Assembly (NCBI GenBank): GCA_020137815.1
Contig: CM035350.1
Span: forward strand, 3,764,037-3,828,036
DNA from: Hormiphora californensis
Lineage: Eukaryota; Ctenophora; Tentaculata; Cydippida; Pleurobrachiidae
Direction of reading: 5' to 3'
Length of the DNA: 64,000 bases
Shown: positions 23,529 through 33,183 of the stretch, one piece after another
How positions within the stretch are numbered: position 1 is the first letter of the stretch
Layout: every line of letters begins with the position of its first letter
Program-made: the position numbers and the translations under genes
Notes under the pieces: generated by a model
The model's database searches: none
What the model was told of the DNA's origin: nothing
Seen by the model: the letters and a program-made list of their open reading frames with translations, nothing else

Positions 23529-23990
23529 GCGCCGCAGGGTGCGCGTCGGAACACGTTTTCGGGCCTCCATAGCCGTTTGAAAAAAGTCGGTCTAAGTATA
23601 CTCTTTTGGTAGCGCGCACCTGTAAACAGGCTGCAAGGCACCCAGACTATAATCGTGCCCAATGTAAGCGGCAAAAAGTCACACTTTTTGTTTTTAGCGA
23701 ACGTTTTTGGCCATTTTCCACCCTCCGACACGACAACATCAGAGACCTCATGGCTGAGATATGCTCGTATGCGGGTCTCAAAGGTGTGGAAACAGAAAAG
23801 CTGCTGCTGCCATGGACGCCATAGCACGTGGTAGCACTAGACACGCGGAGAACAAGAATTATTGCATTATATATTCATAATGCGGTGTTTCCCTACCCCA
23901 GATGGGTGTAAAATTGATGACAAAGCTTCAAAACTGGATTTCCCGATGAATTTTGCACTCAAAGAGCAATTTTTCGCTGATACGATGTTA

Positions 23991-24088
23991 GTTGCTATGG
24001 TATCCAGAGTGGTTGCTATGTAATCAAATCAGTTGCTATGGTAACCAAGGCAGTTGCTATGATAACCAAGACAGTTGCTTAGGAGACC
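23991..24088. repeat. 21-bp minisatellite built on an X-box-like motif
   Basis: Five units start at 23991, 24012, 24032, 24053 and 24074, each beginning GTTGCT. The third is GTTGCTATGGTAACCAAGGCA. GTTGCTATGGTAAC fits the RFX-factor X-box consensus (two half sites around ATGG). Function is unknown. Confidence 0.7.
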
Positions 24089-24429
24089 CTAGTTGCAGCT
24101 CGCACATATGGATATCCGAATTTTCCATGCCGATGCACCAGGGACGGCGCAGGCAGGGTCCAGGGGCTGCAAGCCCCGGTGGGGGTTGAGGGGGCGAAGC
24201 CCCCCGAAAATTTCGGACATTTTGAGGCGTTTTTAAACGATTTTAAGCATTTCTGAACTCCTTTTGTGAAAAATTGCCGGTTCGACAAACGGGGAACAGG
24301 AAGAAAACTTGGAACACGACTGTGCGGGTGTACCAGTATAGTGTTGTGTTGGCACACGGAGAAGGTGGGAGAGGGAAACAACAAGAGTGGCTTCACAATC
24401 CACCACTCCTGGTACACCACGCACGTCCC

Positions 24430-24970
24430 ATAAGGAACCATAATAAAGTTCAAGAGCGCACCCCATCCAAGAGCGCACCACCTCCAAAAGACACCACTTC
24501 AAGAGCGCACCACATCAAAGAGAGCTCCCCATCCAGAAGATACCGCGCGCAGGGGACACCACGCGCAGAAGAGACCGCACGCGCAAATACAACGCCGCGC
24601 TGGTCTCTTCTGCGCGTGGTGTCCCCTGCGCGTGGTATCTTCTGGATGGGGAGCTCTCTTTGATGTGGTGCGCTCTTGAAGTGGTGTCTTCTGGAGGTGG
24701 TGCGCTCTTGGATGTGGTCTCTTTTGGGTGTGGTACGCTCTCAGGTGTGGTCTCTCTTCGATCGGGTGTGCTCTTGGGTGCTCTTGGAGGCTCTTGAACT
24801 TTAAAGTCGGATTTTTTGAAGTTGTCACCCCAAAATGACCGCGCATGTGAAATTTATGAATTTAAACGCGCACACGACACGTTAACATGTGATGTGACGC
24901 GCAAAAACATTCCGCGCACGAAGAGGGGGGTGACAACTTCAAAAAATCCGACTTTATTATGGTTCCTTAT
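24430..24970. mobile_element. 541-bp foldback element with nested hairpins
   Basis: Outer 20-bp inverted ends (ATAAGGAACCATAATAAAGT at 24430-24449, complement at 24951-24970). Inside are a 114-bp inverted pair (24463-24576 / 24602-24715) rich in AAGAGCGCACCAC motifs with a 25-bp loop, and a second pair (24802-24831 / 24927-24956, GGGGTGACAACTTC type). No ORF. Confidence 0.85.
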
Positions 24971-25086
24971 GCGACTTATAAACATAAATTTTGTGAAAAA
25001 TGGAAAAAAAGATGAAAGTTTCCTGATCACGAGAAAAAAATCATCTGCGCGCACACACAATTTTCTGGGTGAACCGGACACCCTGG

Positions 25087-25498
25087 GGTAAGTCGGAAGA
25101 ACCTGTCCGTTCCTCTCATGAGCGCTCATGAGTGTATCATGAGTGTGTCATGAGTGTATCATGAGTGTATCATGAGCGCTCATGAGACGTTTTTAGGTGT
25201 TTCAACGTCTCATGAGCGCTCATGAGTGTATCATGAGTGTGTCATGAGTGTATCATGAGCGCTCATGAGTGCTCATGAGACCTTGCTCATGAGCGCTCAT
25301 GAGACATATGTCTCATCCCATCTCTGTTTCAATGTCTCATGAGCGCTCATGAGACGTTTTGACCTACATGTGCTCATGAGTGTATCATGAGACATGTCTC
25401 ATGAGACATATGCCTCATGAGACGTTAGGGTTATGGTTATGGTTGGGTTTAGGGTTGGGCTAGGGTTAGGACTTTCCTTTAGGTCTAGGGACCCGTAG
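25087..25498 (+). repeat. Left terminal inverted repeat (412 bp)
   Basis: Starts GGTAAGTCGGAAGAACC. The middle is an array of CATGAGCGCTCATGAG palindromes and ATGAGTGTATC units. The inner edge carries degenerate GGTTAGGG telomere-like repeats (about 25425-25470), then CTAGGGACCCGTAG. Confidence 0.93.
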
Positions 25499-25590
25499 AG
25501 GGTAGGGCTAGGTCCAAGCCTATGAGTCAACCCTAAAGTTTCAAACTTTTCAACACTACTTTAAACAAATTAATTTGAGCCTATGTAACT

Positions 25591-27051
25591 ATGGCTATGT
25601 CCATGTCTACCGGAAATCTCAAGGAAAATGACATTATCCTAGGGGAACTACTAAACCTAGCCGTCAACAATCCCAACGCTTTGAAAGTTCTCAACGCGTA
25701 TGATCTTGAGGGCTCGTTTGAGGGTAACTTGGATACCTTGCGGAAACTCCCGGAGAAAGCCCTTGTCGCGGCATGCGCCCTACTCGGGTTGAAGCCCTTG
25801 ATTGATGGAAGGAAGCGATATGGTTCCCGGACAACACTGGCAGAGTGGGTTATCATGAACATATCCGTTTTGTTTGTGTATGACTGCGGCTCCTGTGGTA
25901 AGGAATATCAAGTTGATAGACTATCCGAACCAAAGATGAGATGCAGAGTGTGTGGACAAGGCAGCCACGACTGCGATCCTTTCTTGGAGGCATACGAAGC
26001 ACTGGAGAAACTAAACGTGGAGGTGCCAGGGCTTTCTTGGTTATGCCATCCCTGTGCTCGTAAAAATCGTCTCGAGGCTTTCCCAGGTTACACTTACGGG
26101 GAATCAGACGATAAGGCGGCTGCAGATGGAGAGAGTTCGGACACTGAATTTCAGGACAAGATCAGTCCGGTCCAAGAGAAGAAAGGAAAACGTGGAAGAA
26201 AGAAGAAAGCCCCGATCGATGAGGAAGCGATCACGCCGGTAATTGGAGGTGACAACCAGCCAAATCGCCGGGATCTGACACTCAAACTAGAGGGGAAGGA
26301 TTCTGCTCCTGATGGAGATGGGGAGAAAACGAGCGAGGAAAAGGGCGATAAGAAGCCAGGAAAATCCAGCTCTAAGTTTGAAAATGTGTGTGAAGCGTAC
26401 AAGAAGAAAGCTTGCCCTCACGGGAGAAAGGGTGATAAACTTGTAAATGGGGTCGCCTGTTCGAAGAATCACCCAGTTTCTTGTACCAGATACGTATCAC
26501 AGGGAACCATCAAGAGAGGGGGTTGCTCCAAGGGCAAAGACTGCAAATATTTCCACCCCCCAATTTGCAGGAACTCGGAGATCAAGAGACAGTGTCTTGA
26601 CCCTGATTGTGATAGGATCCATTTGAAAAGCACTCGCAGGAAACCTACCCCACCTGTAGTTACTGATCTGGATAAGGGGAATGCCGGAACATCCAGTAAC
26701 AGCAAAACCCAGAAGAAGGCCGAACCCAAACCGAAACCCAACAAGAACGGCAACAACACGAAAACGGGTCTGGTAGACCAGGATTTTCTATTGACTACCA
26801 TGGGTACCCTTCGGGATGGGATGATGGAAGAGATGCTGGGGGTAATGAAGAAACTACTCAGGGAGGAAATGGCAGAGATCCGTTCGGTCCTCAGCCCACC
26901 TGGGGAATTGGAACGATTCCGACATCGCAGCTCCCCGGCACTGACGGTAAAGGGAACACCCGCGGGCTCCACGCCGATGAGCAGAAACGTGTCGTACGGG
27001 GACATAATAAAACGGTCTCAAAACTGGTTTTGCTCAACGCCAGGAGTCTAA
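25591..27051 (+). CDS. LINE ORF1 protein (PHD-like and CCCH-type zinc fingers)
   Basis: 486 aa, ATG start. An N-terminal helical region of about 90 residues is followed by a Cys/His cluster at about 98-155 in the order C-x2-C, C-x2-C, H-x2-C, W-x-C-x2-C (CGSCGKEY, CRVCGQGSHDC, LSWLCHPC). This is the layout of a PHD finger, known from ORF1 of some CR1-group LINEs. A basic/acidic linker leads to a second Cys/His-rich region at about 265-345 (CEAYKKKACPHG, CSKNHPVSC, CSKGKDCKYFHPPIC), resembling CCCH fingers. The protein should bind the element's RNA as a chaperone (family knowledge). The frame is intact. It overlaps the ORF2 reading frame in the -1 phase. Confidence 0.88.
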   Translation: MAMSMSTGNLKENDIILGELLNLAVNNPNALKVLNAYDLEGSFEGNLDTLRKLPEKALVAACALLGLKPLIDGRKRYGSRTTLAEWVIMNISVLFVYDCGSCGKEYQVDRLSEPKMRCRVCGQGSHDCDPFLEAYEALEKLNVEVPGLSWLCHPCARKNRLEAFPGYTYGESDDKAAADGESSDTEFQDKISPVQEKKGKRGRKKKAPIDEEAITPVIGGDNQPNRRDLTLKLEGKDSAPDGDGEKTSEEKGDKKPGKSSSKFENVCEAYKKKACPHGRKGDKLVNGVACSKNHPVSCTRYVSQGTIKRGGCSKGKDCKYFHPPICRNSEIKRQCLDPDCDRIHLKSTRRKPTPPVVTDLDKGNAGTSSNSKTQKKAEPKPKPNKNGNNTKTGLVDQDFLLTTMGTLRDGMMEEMLGVMKKLLREEMAEIRSVLSPPGELERFRHRSSPALTVKGTPAGSTPMSRNVSYGDIIKRSQNWFCSTPGV

Positions 27052-29987
27052 CTCCCGCTGCCACGAGTGACTGTCGATGGAAACTCTCCTATTTGACTGA
27101 TATGGTGAGCAACTCCTCTGTTCCCGTTTTGGCAGCAGCCGTAACGGAGACTTGGTGGAAAGAGGAGTTTACTGAGGCCCAGGTAGAAATACCTGGTTTT
27201 TCAGTAGTTAGGAGTGATAGGAAGTCCCGTAAGGGAGGTGGATGTGCACTGTACGTGAACCAGAGAGTGACACCCACAGATGAATATATTTGGAGTGACA
27301 GTTGGTCCAACATTGCTGCAGCCTACGTTGCAGAATCACATATGGTGCTGGCATCTGTCTATCGGGCCCCAGGTTCCCAAATGTCTTCGATCCTTCACCG
27401 GCTACAAACCTTCATCGAAAAACACTCATCTGACCAGGTTTTTCCCGACGTTTACATTCTGGGGGATTTCAACTGCCCGGGTATTAACTGGTCAACACAT
27501 TTTTCCTTAGACTCAAGGGAGTCGGAGCTTTTGGAGTTTGGGGATAAATACTTTCTATATCAAATGGTGCACGAACCTACTAGAGGGGAGAATACTTTGG
27601 ATATCATACTCACTAACAGGGAGGAGTATTGTGCTTCAGTTGGGGTGGAGGACCTTAACATCTCTGACCATTCAGTTGTCCAGTGTGTGCTGGGATTTGG
27701 GCTTGAGCCGGTCAGGGGGAGGCCAGCGAGGAATATGCAGGGCTTCGCTGGACTTGATATCCATTCTGCTGACTTCGAGGCAGTCAATGCCGAACTACAA
27801 GGTGTAGACTGGGACGGTGTCCTGGATGGCTACTGTAGAGACGGAGACGGGTCGGACATTGTACAGCGAATCTCAGAGGTGATTTTGCAGATCGTATCTC
27901 GGTATGCCAAGGTCAAGAGACGTGGTATTGCGAGGAAAGACCCAATGCTGAAACGGCTAAAGAAGAAGCAGAAAAAGTTAAACCGGGAAATCTCCAAGGC
28001 AAAGAATGCCAACTCATATGCTGGGCATATTGCAAAGTTGGAGAGGCGAGTTGCGAGAGTGGCCCTGGAAATCAGGTACTATCTTAACAGGCGAATGGAC
28101 CAGGAGGAACAGCGTGCTGTGGAGATTATTAGGAGCAACCCTAAATTTTTCTGGACTTACACAAATGACAGGAGGAAAACAAAGTCACGTATTCCTCCTT
28201 TGAAAAGGGCGGATGGGACTCTGGCAGAGGATCCTGGGGAAAAGGCTGAATTACTACAGGAACAGTATTTATCAGTCTTCAGTGATCCCGAACAAGTCGT
28301 GGTGGAAGATGCAGTAGGGAGTATATCCTTTGCAGGACCAACTTTATCTGACATCGAATTCACTCCATCTTCTATCGAGGCAGCTCTCAAGCTGCTCGAT
28401 CCCTTCTCTGCTGGCCCACCGGGGGATATACCATCATGCATACTCCACCGGTGCCGATCAGCTTTGTCGTACCCTCTGTTTTTGCTGTGGAGGGATTCCT
28501 TTAATCGGGGTGTTGTCCCTAGCTGTCTTAAGCGACAATTCATCACTCCAATTTTCAAGAAGGGTTCCCGATCCGAGGTTGGCAACTACAGGCCTGTATC
28601 GCTGACGTCAAATATCATCAAATGCTTTGAGAGAGTGGTACGTGCAGGGCTCATTACCCACTTCGAGACGTGTGGTATCTTGAATGAGTCGCAACATGGT
28701 TTTAGGAGAAACCGTAGCTGTTTGACCCAGCTTATAGAACATCTCGACCGGGTTTTGCGTGCAGTAAGTGATGGTGATGAGGTCGATGTGATCTATCTAG
28801 ACTATCAAAAGGCGTTTGACAAGGTCGATCACAGGGTCTTAGTGTCCAAATTGGAGAAATATGGTGTGTCAGGAAAACTGCTGGAGTGGATCAAGAACTT
28901 TTTACAGGATCGTGTTCAGACTGTTACTGTTGACCAGGTTTTCTCGAGCTTCAAGGAGGTTTTAAGCGGTGTCCCGCAGGGGAGTGTCCTGGGGCCCGTA
29001 CTTTTCTTGGTCTATGTCATTGACCTTGAATCATCCCTGAGTTTTTCGGATGCTTTGACTTTTGCCGATGATACGAAGATCATTAAAGTTATCAGAGGAA
29101 TCCTAGATCATGCAAATCTACAGGAGGATCTGTGTAACGTGGTGGATTGGTCGGTGTTAAACAACATGACACTCCACGACGATAAGTTTGAGCTGGTGCG
29201 TTATTCACCACGCTCCAACAACTTAATGCGGGAGCTTCCTTTTACAGCGGGCTATCTCTCTTATGAGACCCCTAGTGGAGTATGTTTGACATCTTCTCCG
29301 GTTGTAAAGGATCTTGGTGTTCTCCTGTCAGAGGATGGGTCGTGGAAGCCACAGATCGAAAAGGTATCTGCATCGGCATCAAGGGTTGCAAACTGGATTC
29401 TGGGGGCGTTCAAATGCAGATCAGTTAAGGTAATGATGACTCTTTACAAAACACTTGTTCGCCCAATCCTGGAATATTGTTCTGCAGTCTGGAACCCGTC
29501 ATCGGTTGGTGAAATTGCCCAACTGGAGCAGGTGCAGCGAAATTTCACCAGGCGTATCCTAGGGTGTCAAAACTTGGACTACTGGGAGAGACTTGCTTTC
29601 CTTGATTTACAGTCCCTGCAGAGGCGCAGGGAGCGCTATGTCCTTATCCACATGTTCAAAATCTGTAAGGGACTAGCCCCAAACGGACCCGGTTTTGATT
29701 TCAAGGACACCCCTCGTTACGGGGCACGGGCAGTGATCCCAAAATTCAATCATGGGGCACAAAGGTCGGCGTCCACTATGTTTGAAAACTCTTTTTCGGT
29801 TCTTGGGGCGAAACTATGGAACACTCTTCCTAAATGTGTCAAGGACGCCGGGAATATCGATGAACTCAAGGTTGTACTGGGAGGGTACCTCAGGGGCATT
29901 GCTGATAGACCACCAACCAGGGGGTACTCGTGTGTTCATGGAAACTCCTTGTTGGACTATGCCCTGAGCCGGGGCACGGACTTCTAG
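27030..29987 (+). CDS. LINE ORF2: AP endonuclease plus reverse transcriptase (CR1/jockey-like)
   Basis: At least 985 aa, intact. Residues about 1-220 form an APE-type endonuclease: LNARSL at the start, TETWW, ILGDFNCPG at 143-151, ISDHS near 211-215. The reverse transcriptase spans about 480-780, with NYRPVSLTS, HGFRRNRSC, YLDYQKAFDKVDH (589-601), GVPQGSVLGPVLF (647-659) and the catalytic FADD box (678-681). The C-terminal part has the LGAKLWNTLP motif common in CR1/jockey LINEs. No AUG precedes the endonuclease core: the frame opens near 26700, inside ORF1, in the -1 phase, so expression may need frameshifting, re-initiation or a non-AUG start (27030 is TTG). No RNase H domain was seen. Confidence 0.92.
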   Translation: MLNARSLTPAATSDCRWKLSYLTDMVSNSSVPVLAAAVTETWWKEEFTEAQVEIPGFSVVRSDRKSRKGGGCALYVNQRVTPTDEYIWSDSWSNIAAAYVAESHMVLASVYRAPGSQMSSILHRLQTFIEKHSSDQVFPDVYILGDFNCPGINWSTHFSLDSRESELLEFGDKYFLYQMVHEPTRGENTLDIILTNREEYCASVGVEDLNISDHSVVQCVLGFGLEPVRGRPARNMQGFAGLDIHSADFEAVNAELQGVDWDGVLDGYCRDGDGSDIVQRISEVILQIVSRYAKVKRRGIARKDPMLKRLKKKQKKLNREISKAKNANSYAGHIAKLERRVARVALEIRYYLNRRMDQEEQRAVEIIRSNPKFFWTYTNDRRKTKSRIPPLKRADGTLAEDPGEKAELLQEQYLSVFSDPEQVVVEDAVGSISFAGPTLSDIEFTPSSIEAALKLLDPFSAGPPGDIPSCILHRCRSALSYPLFLLWRDSFNRGVVPSCLKRQFITPIFKKGSRSEVGNYRPVSLTSNIIKCFERVVRAGLITHFETCGILNESQHGFRRNRSCLTQLIEHLDRVLRAVSDGDEVDVIYLDYQKAFDKVDHRVLVSKLEKYGVSGKLLEWIKNFLQDRVQTVTVDQVFSSFKEVLSGVPQGSVLGPVLFLVYVIDLESSLSFSDALTFADDTKIIKVIRGILDHANLQEDLCNVVDWSVLNNMTLHDDKFELVRYSPRSNNLMRELPFTAGYLSYETPSGVCLTSSPVVKDLGVLLSEDGSWKPQIEKVSASASRVANWILGAFKCRSVKVMMTLYKTLVRPILEYCSAVWNPSSVGEIAQLEQVQRNFTRRILGCQNLDYWERLAFLDLQSLQRRRERYVLIHMFKICKGLAPNGPGFDFKDTPRYGARAVIPKFNHGAQRSASTMFENSFSVLGAKLWNTLPKCVKDAGNIDELKVVLGGYLRGIADRPPTRGYSCVHGNSLLDYALSRGTDF

Positions 29988-30094
29988 TTGCAAAGCCGAA
30001 TGAGTTCAGAGAGGCTGAAGCGTTTATTTATAATGTGGATGTCTCGACATGACTGGTCAAACTATTTTGAAGATTTGAAGATTTAACCTTATCC
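29988..30094 (+). other. LINE 3' untranslated stub
   Basis: 107 bp between the ORF2 stop and the right arm. It ends in GAAGATTTGAAGATTTAACC with no poly-A tail and no long simple-repeat tail of the kind that usually ends a LINE. Confidence 0.6.
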
Positions 30095-30581
30095 CTACGG
30101 GTCCCTAGACCTAAAGGATAACCCTAACCCTAGCCCAACCGTAAACCCAACCCTAACCCTAACCCTAACGTCTCATGAGACATATGTCTCATGAGACATG
30201 TCTCATGATACACTCATGAGCACATGTAGGTCAAAACGTCTCATGAGCGCTCATGAGACATTGAAACAGAGATGGGATGAGACATATGTCTCATGAGCGC
30301 TCATGAGCAAGGTCTCATGAGCACTCATGAGCGCTCATGATACACTCATGACACACTCATGATACACTCATGAGCGCTCATGAGACGTTGAAACACCTAA
30401 AAACTGTCAGGCCAATGCTCTGACCACAGTTCTCGCGCGCTCCGATAGGGTCAGGCCAATGCTCTGACAGCCTAAAAACGTCTCATGAGCGCTCATGATA
30501 CACTCATGATACACTCATGACACACTCATGATACACTCATGAGCGCTCATGAGAGGAACGGACAGGTTCTTCCGACTTACC
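30095..30581 (-). repeat. Right terminal inverted repeat (412 bp plus a 75-bp insertion)
   Basis: Reverse complement of the left arm over its full length. The extra 75 bp equals the 67-bp mini-element plus its duplicated 8-bp target. The inner edge has the better-preserved telomere-like repeats (CCCTAA units, about 30120-30170). Confidence 0.93.
30404..30470. mobile_element. 67-bp mini-element nested in the right arm
   Basis: Begins CTGTCAGGCCAATGCTCTGA and ends CAATGCTCTGACAG. It is flanked by an exact 8-bp duplication CCTAAAAA (30396-30403 and 30471-30478). The left arm keeps the empty site, which proves insertion. 8-bp duplications are typical of hAT-like transposases. Confidence 0.9.
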
Positions 30582-30781
30582 CACCCTGGTCACGTCAAAA
30601 TGCACTGTGGCGCGCGGAAGAACCCTCTTTATGCTCTGCCGTGCGTTACAGGTGCGCGCAGTGAACCTGGGTGTCCGGCAGAGCTCCGGACACCCGGCTG
30701 CGCACAAATCCAAAATTTCGCAGTTTTCACTTGGCATGCGCTGCAGACCCCAAGTGCGCGCGTTTTCCACGGCTTCTAGGG

Positions 30782-30881
30782 NNNNNNNNNNNNNNNNNNN
30801 NNNNNNNNNNNNNNNNNNNNNNNNNNNNNNNNNNNNNNNNNNNNNNNNNNNNNNNNNNNNNNNNNNNNNNNNNNNNNNNNN
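30782..30881. other. Assembly gap (100 N)
   Basis: A run of exactly 100 N, a scaffold gap of arbitrary length. Any ORF across it is void. Confidence 1.
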
Positions 30882-32000
30882 ATTGTTGAAAACTGGATTG
30901 CGTCGATTATCTTCCTCTTCTCTTGTTAGTGATTCTTGAAGCAGTACAGGATTCCTTGAAGCATAATGCAGATACCCTCGTTTCTCTCTCCCTCCCTCGC
31001 TCTCTCTCCTCTCTCTTCTCTTTTTGATTGACTGCAACCGCCCATTAGAGTAGGTGACAGGAGCTGAGACATCATTATATTGATTATGTCTACACATACC
31101 AGGGAGAGGAGAGAGAGGAAAAGAGAGAGAGAGGGGAGAAGAGAGGGAGAGAGAGAGAAAGAGAGAGAGAGAGAGGCAGAGAGAGAGAGAGAGAGAGATT
31201 TGATAAGAGAATGGAGAGAGAAAGTAGAGAGCGAGAGAGGATGAGAGAGAGATAGATAGATAGAGAGGGATAGAGAGAGAGAGGAGAGGAGATGCAGAAT
31301 GAGATGTTATAGGGAGAGAGAGATGAGAGAGACGGGAAATTTTAGGTCCAAGCAGTAACCTTCTTTGCCCATTACCACTTTTCATGGGTATGATTTATTC
31401 ATTATACGAAACACATACCATACACAACGATCACGTCTAGACGATAGCAATTTGGACTAATGATTTGTCTGCTCCTTTCCTCATCACTAGATTGGTTTAC
31501 CATAATATGCTCCTAAAGGCACTCATAAAGGTTGGGGGACAACAGAGAAGACAGTCGAGACACGAGTTATGTCTGAAATTCCTCTCCTGCACTGTCCGGA
31601 AGCCACTATATACTGTAGATACAATCTCACCAAGCAGTTTGCCACCACGACTGCATAGTTGGAAACTTTGGTAGCCTCCTATCCCGAGTGACTTATAGTC
31701 ACGCTCATTGCAACCGCTTGTATCAAATCAAATCCCTCGAGTGAATCTTCCAACAGAAAGATCTTGAGGATATATATTAATATAATCAATTAAGACTGTT
31801 ATAAGGCCACGAACATATGGTGGTGCATGTACTAATTCCACTTCGGAGAAGGTGGTGGTGGCTTAATTTAGTTATGAGTTCATGATCGGACGTTGCAGTG
31901 TCAATTTGTTCTCTCCCCTTCGTCTATAACTCGTGTAGTCCTCTCAGTGTGTCTTTCTGTCTGTCTCTATCTAATGTGGATGTCAGCAATCAGCATGTGT

Positions 32001-32056
<56 letters not shown>

Positions 32057-33109
32057 CCATGTGCCTTCTTAGTTCACGTGGTAATACAGCTCCCTTGCCG
32101 AGCTATAATAATAGCAGCTAGGCTCCAGATTTTGAGCACACATGCGTGCGCTACCACTTTGGTCAATCTACTGCAGTAGAGATCTCTAAGGAATTGCACT
32201 TTATAAATCACGGACTATAATATCAAGTTGAATCTAGCTCTTGATGCAAAGTTTCAATTTCTGATTTATGTCACAACTTTATTCCATCTGAACGGCGCTA
32301 TTAGAGCCGCCTCTTGCAACCAACAGTGTCGCTTGTAGTGGAGAAAGTGAGGGGTGTGAATCGATTGAGAAAGCTGTCCGTAGTAGCAGTCACCAGATGC
32401 GGTTACTTTTTCGTATACCATCCACCGCTTATCCCCTGTCTCTGCTGCTGCATAGAGGCCCGTGCTACATTTTCCTCGAAAATATCACACATTCCGGCCT
32501 TTGAGTTTTAAAATCGGCAGCTAGAACTCTCTCCGTGCTTTCAAGTCGTCACATTTTTGTGTCTGTTTCGCAGCCTCCGTGACAGTTCTTTCTCTAGCTA
32601 GTTTTAACAAGAACTTCTTGTGCATACCTCTGGCAGACAGCTATATCTAATTCTAACAGCTGTGTGCAGTCACTAGTACCCATGGGGAATCCGCATCATT
32701 GGATAATATACAGGAAATAGAGATTGAGATTACCCGAGATTACTTCATGACCCTAATTGTTATCCTCGGACGTACATCTGGTAATATGTTAGTGTTACAT
32801 GTTTTAATGTGACACTATAACAAGACAGTAATCGGTAATTAATGTCGTTAATTATCATGTAGATCAGTCCAGCTCTGTCATACAAATGGCGATCACTGCA
32901 GGAGGTAGCCCGGTATATATCATGTCTCGATCTGATGATACAAAGCTCAAGGTGTTCTTTATTAGATTACCGTTGTGATCCAATCCTAAAACTTCTTGTT
33001 CTGGTCATCTTCAAATGAACAATTCCACAGCTAGGACAGAAAGGATACTACGTCTCAGCAGGAGACATCCTTACTAATATTATAGTACTTCTGCCACTGC
33101 AGTTCTAGG
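30882..33109. other. Repeat-rich non-coding stretch
   Basis: Contains a CT/GA region (about 30975-31350) and a CT microsatellite at 32004-32055. No exon passes splice and phase checks. Confidence 0.5.
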
Positions 33110-33183
33110 CTGGTTGTTCATTGGCAATCATGACCTGCAGAACAAGAAGTTCTCGTTCTGATCATTTGCCAACGAACAACCAG
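33110..33183. mobile_element. 74-bp hairpin element
   Basis: CTGGTTGTTCATTGGCAAT on the left, its near complement ATTTGCCAACGAACAACCAG on the right, and a self-complementary AGAACAAGAAGTTCTCGTTCT centre. A related partial copy lies at about 32990-33030. Confidence 0.7.

Larger units (their letters stand above)
25079..30589 (+). mobile_element. TIR-flanked composite transposon carrying a CR1-like LINE
   Basis: The unit proper is 25087-30581 (5495 bp). Its 412-bp arms begin GGTAAGTCGGAAGAACC on the left and end with the exact complement on the right. An 8-bp direct repeat CACCCTGG sits immediately outside both ends (25079-25086 and 30582-30589), as expected for a target-site duplication of a cut-and-paste DNA transposon. 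Between the arms there are only two ORFs, those of a non-LTR retrotransposon. ORF1 starts 92 bp inside the left arm and ORF2 stops 107 bp before the right arm. No transposase is present. The arms are nearly identical, so the insertion or last arm homogenisation looks recent. Confidence 0.88.

Noticed and set aside
27030-27032. TTG at 27030 as a true start of LINE ORF2
   Set aside because: The frame is open far upstream and no AUG is present; the start is unresolved, so 27030 is only a minimum boundary.
30537-31385. 282-codon ORF across the N run
   Set aside because: It spans an assembly gap of unknown length and a GA/CT tract.
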